Source: RYN-230 sp963851025 (GTDB lineage: Bacteria; Actinomycetota; Actinomycetes; Streptosporangiales; Streptosporangiaceae). Taken from it: a stretch of 64,000 nucleotides of DNA. Of this stretch, positions 25,513 to 31,847 are shown piece after piece. The notes below the pieces were generated by a model that was not told where the DNA came from, searched no databases, and was given only the letters and a program-made list of their open reading frames with translations. Within the stretch, counting starts at the first letter, position 1. Each line of letters starts with the position of its first letter. The DNA lies in assembly GCA_963851025.1 (NCBI GenBank), contig CAWKOA010000010.1, forward strand, positions 124,001 through 188,000. The letters are read 5' to 3'. The position numbers and the translations under genes are program-made.

Positions 25513-26328
25513 CTACGGGCGGCGGGCCACCGCGCCGACGATCATCGAGGACTGGCCGGCCCGCGCGGCGGGCGGCGGGTCGGCCCGCCAGGTGGCGCAG
25601 TCCATCAGGCCCGGCTCGGCCAGCTCCAGGCCGTCGAACAGGGCCGAGATGTCGTCCCAGGTGTGGGCGTAGATCCGGGGGCCGTCCTGGGCGTTGTAGG
25701 TACTGGCGAACTCGTGGCCGGCCTCACCCTTGCCCCACCCGATGGAGACGATCACGTACGAGCCGGGGGCCAGCGACCGGGCCAGGCTGCTCACCACGCC
25801 TTTCGCGGTCGCGGCGTCCAGGAAGTGCAGCACGCAGCACAGGATGACGCAGGCAGGGGCGTCCAGGCTGAACCCCGCGCGCCGGATGCCGTCGTGCGCG
25901 ATGATCGCCTCCGGGTCCGCCATGTCCCCGTCGATGGCCACGATCTGGCGGCTGCCCTTGGCCAGCAGCGCCTGCGAATGGGCCACCGCCACCGGGTCGT
26001 AGTCGACGTAGCCCACCATCGCGTCCGGGATGACCGCCCGGGCCGCCTCGTGCGTGGCCAGCCACAGCGGCGTCGCGCCTTCCGCCCGGACCGGGGAGGT
26101 GGGCAGCCCCGAGCCGATGTCCAGGAACTGCCGCACACCCTGGCCGGCCACGTAGCTGATGGCCCGGGTCTGGAATTTCTTGTTGTCCAGGGCCTGGTCC
26201 GCCACGTTGGGGCGGCGCTGCCGGATGGCCTCGGCCGCTTCCCGGTCGGCCTCGAAATTGTCCTTGCCGCCGAGCCAGTAGTCGTACATGCGGGCGATGT
26301 TCGGCCTGGTGACGTCGAGAGGAATCAT
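25513..26328 (-). CDS. SAM-dependent methyltransferase, PF04672 (DUF574) family
   Basis: 271 residues of the actinomycete-specific PF04672 family. The N-terminal signature is TRPNIARMYDYWLGGKDNF (residues 7-25), then QFLDIGSGLPT (SAM-binding motif I, about 67-77), YVDYDPVAVAHS (acidic motif II) and the C-terminal GLELAEPGLMD. Genomes often carry many copies of this family; substrates are mostly unknown. No cognate biosynthetic gene is adjacent. Confidence 0.85.
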   Translation of the reverse strand: MIPLDVTRPNIARMYDYWLGGKDNFEADREAAEAIRQRRPNVADQALDNKKFQTRAISYVAGQGVRQFLDIGSGLPTSPVRAEGATPLWLATHEAARAVIPDAMVGYVDYDPVAVAHSQALLAKGSRQIVAIDGDMADPEAIIAHDGIRRAGFSLDAPACVILCCVLHFLDAATAKGVVSSLARSLAPGSYVIVSIGWGKGEAGHEFASTYNAQDGPRIYAHTWDDISALFDGLELAEPGLMDCATWRADPPPAARAGQSSMIVGAVARRP

Positions 26329-26458
26329 GCGAGTCCTGCTTTCTCCCGCGGTCTGCCGAGGTTAGCGGCCTGCCGAAGGTAATGGCCAGGTGACGGGCGG
26401 CCGCAACCCGGCTCATTAAGGATTATCAGCGACGCGATCGGGTCGCGAGGCCGGGGGG

Positions 26459-26578
26459 CTATTGCGCGGCGCGCAGCGCGCAGGCGGTCTCGATGTCCTC
26501 GCGGGTCACCGCGGGGCCGGGTAGCCCGGCCGGGCCGCTCCCGGCCAGCCCGTTCACGAAGATCGCGAGGAATGGCAT
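26459..26578 (-). CDS. Possible 39-residue small protein
   Basis: An ATG at 26578 opens a 39-codon frame with the G/C-ended codons of real genes here, ending in an acidic/helical TREDIETACALRAAQ. It starts 19 bases after the stop of the flavin oxidase gene, on the same strand. No clear ribosome site is visible. It may be a small operon member or a chance frame. Confidence 0.3.
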   Translation of the reverse strand: MPFLAIFVNGLAGSGPAGLPGPAVTREDIETACALRAAQ

Positions 26579-26597
26579 GGCGAGCTGAACGGGGCGC

Positions 26598-28229
26598 TTA
26601 TCCGGCGGCCGGGGTGATTGATTGTGCGTGGTTGAACACGTTACGCGGATCCCACCGGGCTTTGACGGCCTGCAGCGCGGGGTAGCCGGCCTTGTAGTAG
26701 AGGGCGGGCCAGCTCGCGGGCAGGTTAACGTCGGGGTAGTTGACGAAGCAGCCGTCCGTGATCATGTTGGAGGCCGGGACGCCGCCGCTGGCCGCGTACA
26801 CGCTGGCGTAGAAGCGGTTGATCCAGCGCAGGTTGACCTCGTCGTCTTCGGGTGAGGTCCAGTAGGTCTGGTACTGCAGCTTCATGACCGAGGATCGCTG
26901 CGCGACGGCGGTGGCGTCCGGCCGCAGCGCGTTGACCTGGCCCCCGTAGGAATCGACCTGCAGCAAGGCCTGCGGGTTGGCGAAGTGCGCGTCGGTCAGC
27001 GCGCGGTGGATGGCCCGGATCTGGTCGCCGGGGAACGCGGTCTTCATGTACGCCGACTTGTACTTGCCGCGCTGGTTCGGCCCGGACCCGTTGAGGGTCT
27101 GGGTGGCCTGGAGCCAGGGAAGCGTCTCCATCGTCGTCGTCCCGCCCGGCACGCCGTGGCTGATCTGGGCCAGGAAGGACGGCAGCAGGCCGAACGCGGG
27201 CCCGGCCGCCTGGGTGATCATCGAGATCTGGCCCGCCGCCTGGTGGAAGAGCTTGAGCAGGGAAAACAGGCCCGCGAAAGGGCTGGCCGGCGAGCTGTGC
27301 GCGGCCATGAAACGCCCGTAGTTGTGCAGCAGCGTGGCGAAGCCCTGGGCGGTCAGGCCGGACCACGGCCAGGTGGTGGTGGCCAGCCGGACCTGGACGG
27401 GCGGCTGCGGCAGCCGGGCGAAGTAGTACGCGGTGACGATGCCGAAGTTGCCCCCGCCGCCGCCGGTGTGGGCCCACAGCAGCCGCCCGGTCTCCGGATC
27501 GCCTTTCCTGGCCCGGACCAGCCGGGCCCGGCCGCGCCGGTCGACGCAGACCACGTCCACGGCGACCAGGTAGTCCACGGTCAGGCCGTGCAGCCTGGAC
27601 AGGAGCCCGTACCCGCCGCCTACGATGTGGCCGCCCGCCCCAACGGAATAACACGAACCGCCGGGCAGGGTCAGGTTGTAGTCCCGCAGCAGCGTCTCGT
27701 ACACGTTCCAGAGGGTGGCCCCGCCCTGCACGCACACCCGGCCGGCCGGGTCCAGGTGCACGCCCTGCATCCCGCTCATGTCGATGATGACGCCGCCGTG
27801 GTTCCCGGACGAGAAGTTCTCGTAGCAGTGACCTCCGCCGCGCACGGTGATGCGCAGGCCCGCGTCGTACGCCCGCTGCACGGCGGCCAGGGTCTGGCGG
27901 GCGTTCCTGACCACCTGGATGTACGCGGGGGAGCCGACCCACCGCCGGTTGAAGCCCATGCGCATGGTGGCGTACCGGGGGTCGGACGGGAAGATCGGCC
28001 GGAGCCCGTGCCCGCCCGGCGGGGCGGCGGTGCTCTCGCCGGGCAGGCCCGGTGCCGTCCCGGGCAGCACGGTCCCGGGCAGCACGGTCCGGGGCAGCAC
28101 GGTCCGGGGCAGGCTGAGCGTGCCTGCGCCGGCCAGGATGCCCCCGCCGACGGAGAGAAATCCCCGCCGCCCCAGGCCCGGGCTGATGTCGTTGTCTGGT
28201 CCGGGTGTCCGGCCGCGAGCCTGCATCAC
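26598..28229 (-). CDS. Tat-exported FAD-linked oxidase (BBE/berberine-bridge type)
   Basis: 543 residues. A twin-arginine signal (GRRGFLSVGGG, about 21-31) leads into a 15-bp repeat-encoded (R/G)TVLP linker. A PCMH FAD-binding domain follows, and the BBE motif VNYPDVNLP lies near the end. The flavin may be attached at two sites: His in RGGGHCYENFSSG and Cys in GGSCYSVGAGGHIVGGGYG, as in glucooligosaccharide and berberine-bridge oxidases. It should oxidise a sugar or natural product outside the cytoplasm. Direct repeats and a dyad lie upstream. Confidence 0.85.
   Translation of the reverse strand: MMQARGRTPGPDNDISPGLGRRGFLSVGGGILAGAGTLSLPRTVLPRTVLPGTVLPGTAPGLPGESTAAPPGGHGLRPIFPSDPRYATMRMGFNRRWVGSPAYIQVVRNARQTLAAVQRAYDAGLRITVRGGGHCYENFSSGNHGGVIIDMSGMQGVHLDPAGRVCVQGGATLWNVYETLLRDYNLTLPGGSCYSVGAGGHIVGGGYGLLSRLHGLTVDYLVAVDVVCVDRRGRARLVRARKGDPETGRLLWAHTGGGGGNFGIVTAYYFARLPQPPVQVRLATTTWPWSGLTAQGFATLLHNYGRFMAAHSSPASPFAGLFSLLKLFHQAAGQISMITQAAGPAFGLLPSFLAQISHGVPGGTTTMETLPWLQATQTLNGSGPNQRGKYKSAYMKTAFPGDQIRAIHRALTDAHFANPQALLQVDSYGGQVNALRPDATAVAQRSSVMKLQYQTYWTSPEDDEVNLRWINRFYASVYAASGGVPASNMITDGCFVNYPDVNLPASWPALYYKAGYPALQAVKARWDPRNVFNHAQSITPAAG
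28055..28114. repeat. Four 15-bp tandem repeats inside the flavin oxidase gene
   Basis: Units close to CGGTCCCGGGCAGCA at 28055, 28070, 28085 and 28100 encode the five-residue repeat (R/G)TVLP between the Tat signal and the mature domain. A coding minisatellite, likely variable between strains. Confidence 0.75.
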
Positions 28230-28502
28230 TGCCGCTCCTCCGTCGTGGATTCAGCACGGTGACAACGGCGCAGTGATTCAGCACAGTGAAACGGCGCCGG
28301 AATCCGGGCTCAGTGATTTACGGTCACCCAATTATCATCGCCGAAGGTATTCAAGCGATGACAAATAAAACAGGGCCAGCCTGGCCGTAATGGTGAAATA
28401 GCGATCTTTAATGTTGGAAGCTAGGGATGGCGACGGCTGGCTTGGTGTGCGGTATGCCGTGGGTATGAGGTATGGCGAGGGTGGTGGGTTGACCGCAGTT
28501 AC
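28230..28502. promoter_or_regulatory. Gene-free stretch upstream of the flavin oxidase gene
   Basis: No convincing gene. It holds a direct repeat (GATTCAGCAC(G/A)GTGA near 28248 and 28275), a 7-bp dyad TCATCGC / GCGATGA (28335-28341 and 28355-28361), and a GGCCAG-C-CTGGCC palindrome (28374-28386). All lie in locally AT-richer DNA suited to the promoter and operators of the oxidase gene. 28390-28502 shows nothing clear. Confidence 0.4.
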
Positions 28503-28607
28503 TCACGGACAGTCGCCCGCCCGGCTCAGGCCCCAGCAGCCCTCCGCTCCCCCGGCAGCGGCTTCCTGGCCAGCGGATCTGGCGCTGGCGATCTCGGCGG
28601 CATTCAT
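28503..28607 (-). CDS. Possible 34-residue protein translationally coupled to the Clp-N gene
   Basis: The ATG at 28607 overlaps the stop codon of the Clp-N-type gene as ATGA, a usual coupling arrangement. The frame runs 34 codons (MNAAEIASARSAGQEAAAGG then a Cys/Trp-containing end). It could be a third small member of the operon or a chance frame; only the overlap supports it. Confidence 0.3.
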   Translation of the reverse strand: MNAAEIASARSAGQEAAAGGAEGCWGLSRAGDCP

Positions 28608-29077
28608 GATCTCCGCTCTTTCGCCTTTTTGATCACTGCCCATAGCGCATCCTCGAAGATGTCCGGGTGAGCGCGCTGGAGCAGCACTAGCGCGCTTGCG
28701 CCGCCTTTCAGCCCGGACGGGCGGGCCTCCCGGTGGACGACCTGTGTCAGGGCTTCGGTCCCGGAAGACGGCTCGATCGTGGCGCGCACGGCGTCCAGAT
28801 CGATCCCGATAGCGGCCAGCGCGTCCCGGTCCAGGCCGCCGAACAGGACCGCTCCCGGTCCGGCACGGCGGGCGATCTCCTCCTCGACGTCTTCCAGCGT
28901 GGCACCGCAGGAGTGCAGGACGGCGCGCGCCGGCCGCGGGCCGGGTCCTGGGTGAAGAGCGGAGACGAGGACGAACATGAGATGCTCACCGCTGAAGTAG
29001 TGACGGGTGCGTCTGCCTGCGTGCCGCAGGGCGCGGGCGAGCGAGGTGCGGGTGTCCCGGGTCAGGTGCCCGGGCAT
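28604..29077 (-). CDS. Stand-alone Clp N-terminal-like domain protein
   Basis: 157 residues with features of the Clp-N (ClpA/ClpC amino-terminal) helical domain but no AAA+ ATPase. Two pseudo-repeats can be seen: ARALRHAGRRTRHYFSGEHLMFVLV (first helix pair with the EHL motif) and FGGLDRDALAAIGIDLDAVRATIE, a phrase common in actinomycete stand-alone Clp-N proteins. In Clp ATPases this domain binds adaptors and substrates, so the protein could be an adaptor or a decoy. Its ATG overlaps the stop of the HTH gene (TAATG), so the two are translationally coupled. Confidence 0.7.
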   Translation of the reverse strand: MPGHLTRDTRTSLARALRHAGRRTRHYFSGEHLMFVLVSALHPGPGPRPARAVLHSCGATLEDVEEEIARRAGPGAVLFGGLDRDALAAIGIDLDAVRATIEPSSGTEALTQVVHREARPSGLKGGASALVLLQRAHPDIFEDALWAVIKKAKERRS

Positions 29078-29310
29078 TACCGGCTCCCGATCCGCTTGCC
29101 GTGCTTGCGGTGCACGGTCTGCTTAGTAACGCCGAGCCGCCCCGCGATGTCCTGCCACGACCACCCGAGCTTCCGCGCGTTCTCGACCTGGACGATCTCC
29201 AGCCGCTCGGTAAGCGCGCGCAGGGAGGCCACGGCGCGGAGCCCGACATCAGGATCGGTGCTGGCGGCGCTCTGGGCGACTTCGAGTGCGGATTCCATAC
29301 GTGTCAGCAT
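29077..29310 (-). CDS. Small helix-turn-helix DNA-binding protein
   Basis: 77 residues. The C-terminal half is a clear HTH (WSWQDIAGRLGVTKQTVHRKHGKR, about residues 50-73); the N-terminal half is helical (VASLRALTERLEIVQVENA) and may dimerise. GGAGAGGA lies 10 bases before the ATG at 29310, which itself falls inside a 20-bp palindrome; an alternative ATG at 29298 lies just after it. The twin palindromes in its own leader strongly suggest autoregulation. It is co-translated with the Clp-N protein and diverges from the PafA-like gene. Confidence 0.75.
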   Translation of the reverse strand: MLTRMESALEVAQSAASTDPDVGLRAVASLRALTERLEIVQVENARKLGWSWQDIAGRLGVTKQTVHRKHGKRIGSR

Positions 29311-29346
29311 ATGCTGACACTCCTCTCCGTGTCAGCATATGCTGAC
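29301..29346. promoter_or_regulatory. Twin perfect palindromes in the HTH / PafA-like divergent promoter
   Basis: GTGTCAGCATATGCTGACAC (29301-29320, fully palindromic) and GTCAGCATATGCTGAC (29331-29346) share the same 16-bp core. Their centres are 28 bp apart. On the minus strand the Shine-Dalgarno of the HTH gene lies between them and its ATG inside the first. On the plus strand a TTGACC (29351) with a weak TAGGCC 18 bases later could serve the PafA-like gene. A shared repressor site is the simplest reading. Confidence 0.75.
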
Positions 29347-29407
29347 GGCCTTGACCTCGGTGGGGCGGGCGGGCTAGGCCTCTCCGGGTAGCCGGGGGGG
29401 CCGCTGC

Positions 29408-30634
29408 GTGCATAGCCTTGGCCATGTGGACAAGCGCTTGTTCGGGCTCAGGAACCAGTACAGCGTCGTATTCTCCGCCGGCGGGCCGGGGCAACTGTCG
29501 CCGGAGGAGGTGGGGCGCCGCCTGTTCGGCCCGGTCGTGTCCGGGGGCCTCAGCAGCAGCGTGGTGCTCAGGAACGGGGGGCGGTTGCATCTGGATGTGG
29601 TCAGCTACCCGGAATACGCGACGCCGGAGTGCGGCAGCGTGCTTGACCTGGTCGTTTATGACAAGGCAGGCGAGCGGATCCTTGAAGGGCTGCTGGTGGA
29701 CGCTGGCCAGCGGCTGCGCGAAGCAGGCATCGCCGGGGATATCTCGGTGTTCAAGAGCGACGCCGGTCCGGGGGGCAGCTCATACGGCTGCCAGGAGGAC
29801 TACCTGGTGGCCCGGCGTGGCGAGTTCGGCCGGCTGGCCGACATCCTGATCCCGTTCCTGGTCACCAGGCAGATCATCTGCGGTGCAGGCACGGTGGTGC
29901 AGACACCGCGCGGCGCGGTGTACTGCCTGAGCCGGCAGGCTGGGCATATCGGGAACGGCCTCTCATCCGTGGCCACCCGGCCCAGGCCGCTCATCACTAC
30001 CCGCGACGAGCCGCACGCTGCCGCTGCGGGGTTGCGGCGGCTGCGCGTGATCGTCAGCGACTCCACCATGAGCGAGACCACCACAATGCTCAAGGTAGGA
30101 GCTACCGACCTCGTGCTGCGCATGGCCGAGGCGGCCACCGTGATGCCAGACCTGACCCTGGACCACCCGGTCCAGGCCATCGGTGAGGTCAGCCGCGACA
30201 TAACCGGGCGCAGCCGGGTGCGGCTAGCGAACGGCCGGCAGATGAACGCGCTCGACATCCAGCGCGAATATCTGGCCAAGGCGAGGGACTTCACCGGCAA
30301 GCGCGGCGCGGATGCGGCCAGCAGGCGCGTCCTGGGGATGTGGGAGCGGGCGCTGGACGCGATCGGGACAGGGAACCTCGACACCATCGCCCGGGAGATC
30401 GACTGGGTCATCAAATACCAGCTCATCGAGCGGTACCGGGCAACACATGACCTGCCCCTATCGGCGCCGCGGGTCGCCCAGGCCGGCCTGGCCTATCACG
30501 ACGTGCACCGGGGCCGCGGCCTGTACTACCAGCTGCAGCGCGGCGACGCGGTCGACAGGACCGCGCGTGACATCGACATCTTCGAAGCGAAAACCGTCCC
30601 GCCGGTCCCCGGCCGCTACCGGCAGGCGGGCTGA
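29408..30634 (+). CDS. PafA-like (Pup ligase family) protein, truncated and active-site altered
   Basis: 408 residues, clearly related to Pup-protein ligase PafA along its length: LFGLRNQYSV, RLHLDVVSYPEYATPE, DKAGERILEGLLVDA, RGEFGRLADILIPFLVTRQ, TTRDEPHA and REIDWVIKYQLIERY. True PafA (about 450 residues) begins GIETEFG or GLENEYG; here both glutamates are replaced (GLRNQYS), matching Glu9 and Glu11 of M. tuberculosis PafA. CHENY reads CQEDY, and RRLHVIV reads RRLRVIV. The catalytic-base aspartate (LDV) remains. The protein stops after FEAKTVPP, so the C-terminal domain is absent, and no other frame holds it. Probably a pseudo-ligase or regulator. Start GTG 29408 (G-run upstream) or 29426. 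Confidence 0.8.
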   Translation: MHSLGHVDKRLFGLRNQYSVVFSAGGPGQLSPEEVGRRLFGPVVSGGLSSSVVLRNGGRLHLDVVSYPEYATPECGSVLDLVVYDKAGERILEGLLVDAGQRLREAGIAGDISVFKSDAGPGGSSYGCQEDYLVARRGEFGRLADILIPFLVTRQIICGAGTVVQTPRGAVYCLSRQAGHIGNGLSSVATRPRPLITTRDEPHAAAAGLRRLRVIVSDSTMSETTTMLKVGATDLVLRMAEAATVMPDLTLDHPVQAIGEVSRDITGRSRVRLANGRQMNALDIQREYLAKARDFTGKRGADAASRRVLGMWERALDAIGTGNLDTIAREIDWVIKYQLIERYRATHDLPLSAPRVAQAGLAYHDVHRGRGLYYQLQRGDAVDRTARDIDIFEAKTVPPVPGRYRQAG

Positions 30635-30684
30635 TCCCGCTCCTGCCAGATCGCCACGTCCCGATCGTTAGCGTCTTCCGCCAG

Positions 30685-31104
30685 CTAGGAAGCAGCCGGG
30701 TCGAAGGGATTGAGCAGCGCCACGCCACTGCGGGCGAGGTCGCCGGTATTACGGGTGACCAGGGTCCAGCCGCGGACCTTGGCTGAGGCGGCGAGCAGCC
30801 CATCGATGACCGGAAGCGGATCAGGCACGTTCAGCCGCCCCCATGCCTCGGCCACGGCGGCGTCCACGTTGATGATGCGATCTCCGTAGCTCGCCTGCAG
30901 GCCGCGGAGCCACTGCTCCAGGCCGTCGGCCTGGGCGCCGTCCTTTCCGCGCAGCCGTTCAATCCCGAGCCGGATCTCGCCAACCGTGAGCGCGCTAACG
31001 AAGATCTCCGCCGAGGTGACCGTGGCGTACCAGGCCAGGACGTGGGGATCCGGGTTCCGTTTACGGAGTTCGGAGATCACGTTGGTGTCCAGCAGGTAGG
31101 TCAT
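30685..31104 (-). CDS. vapC: PIN-domain toxin, VapC/FitB type
   Basis: 139 residues with the PIN nuclease acidic site: Asp in YLLDTNVISEL (residues 3-13), Glu in TVGEIRLGIE, Asp in PVIDGLLAASA and Asp in TRNTGDL. The family cleaves RNA, often tRNA or rRNA, unless bound by the antitoxin. Its ATG overlaps the antitoxin stop (31101-31104), the standard coupled arrangement. All key residues are present, so it should be active. Confidence 0.85.
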   Translation of the reverse strand: MTYLLDTNVISELRKRNPDPHVLAWYATVTSAEIFVSALTVGEIRLGIERLRGKDGAQADGLEQWLRGLQASYGDRIINVDAAVAEAWGRLNVPDPLPVIDGLLAASAKVRGWTLVTRNTGDLARSGVALLNPFDPAAS

Positions 31105-31355
31105 GGCGCATCCGCCCAGTCGGTGTCCGGCGGGAATTCTGCGGTCCTGGTGAGATCCAATTCGTCAAAGCCGGGGCCTGTGCGCAGATAATCCTTGAAA
31201 TCGGCGACGTCACCCTTGAGATGCCAGTAATCGTCGATATCAATGACCACGGCGATCTCCCGGCCATGACGGGTCACAATCTGCGGCCCGTCGGCGTGGG
31301 CGGACCGGAGAAGCTCACTGAATCGCTGCTTGGCGTCCTGAACCTGCCAGTGCAT
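31101..31355 (-). CDS. Phd/YefM-type antitoxin of the PIN toxin
   Basis: 84 residues from the ATG at 31355, chosen because GAGGAGG sits just before it (an ATG at 31370 would add five). The Phd/YefM N-terminus is MHWQVQDAKQRFSELL, followed by GPQIVTRHGREIAVVIDIDDY. The acidic, flexible C-terminus (TRTAEFPPDTDWADAP) should wrap the PIN toxin. A 25-bp palindrome 16 bases upstream is the expected operator. Confidence 0.85.
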   Translation of the reverse strand: MHWQVQDAKQRFSELLRSAHADGPQIVTRHGREIAVVIDIDDYWHLKGDVADFKDYLRTGPGFDELDLTRTAEFPPDTDWADAP

Positions 31356-31371
31356 GAGCCTCCTCGCCATC

Positions 31372-31396
31372 TTCTGTCTAGACAGTCTAGACAGAA
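31372..31396. promoter_or_regulatory. 25-bp perfect palindrome, toxin-antitoxin operator
   Basis: TTCTGTCTAGAC-A-GTCTAGACAGAA with 12-bp arms; each arm contains TCTAGAC. It lies 16 bases upstream of the antitoxin ATG, where conditional autorepression by the Phd-type N-terminal domain would act. Confidence 0.8.
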
Positions 31397-31450
31397 ATAT
31401 AGCACCTATAGCAGTCCATGAGCCGGCCAGGCGGGCCGGGAATCCTGGCG

Positions 31451-31847
31451 ATGCACTGGCGGCTCCGAGCAGCCAGATGAACGACTACGCCGTGTACCGG
31501 GACGTCGTCGCGGACGTGACGGCCGAGCTGCGGCGGCGGGCCGGCGAGCTGATTGACTGCGGTGTCGGACAGGATCAGATCATGCTCGATCCCGGGCTCG
31601 GTTTCGCCAAGCGGCCCGCGCACGACTGGGCCCTCCTGGGCCACCTCGGCGAACTGCGGGACCTGGGGTTCCCGCTGCTGGTACGGCGCGTCCAGGAAGT
31701 CGTTCCGTCTCGGCGCTGGCCGCCGCGGCCGGGGCGTACTGCGTGCGGGTGCACGATGTCCCGGCGAGCCTCGACGCGGTGCGCGTGGCCGCAGCCTGGA
31801 GGAAGGGGGCAGCCGATGCGATCCCAGGTGGTGTGCCGGACCCTTGA
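31451..31847 (+). pseudogene. folP: Remnant of dihydropteroate synthase (folP)
   Basis: Only the C-terminal part of a FolP-type protein can be read, and in several frames. MHWR (31451) is followed after a shift by MNDYAVYRDVVADVTAELRRRAGE, then GQDQIMLDPGLGFAKRP and LGHLGELRDLGFPLLV. After another shift comes GASRKSF, then, with about 25 residues missing, VSALAAAAGAYCVRVHDV and SLDAVRVAAAWRKGAAD, ending at TGA 31845-31847 inside the pabB start. The first half of the barrel is absent. Unlike the single-shift genes in this window, this one is truly degraded. Its place before pabB suggests a former folate gene cluster. Confidence 0.75.

Noticed and set aside
28055..28114. 15-bp tandem repeats as regulatory iterons
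   Set aside because: They lie inside the flavin oxidase reading frame and encode a regular five-residue linker, so a coding repeat explains them.
28411..28632. 73-codon frame on the plus strand between the oxidase and Clp-N genes
   Set aside because: A weak TTG start, Pro/Ala low complexity, and overlap with the end of the well-supported minus-strand operon.
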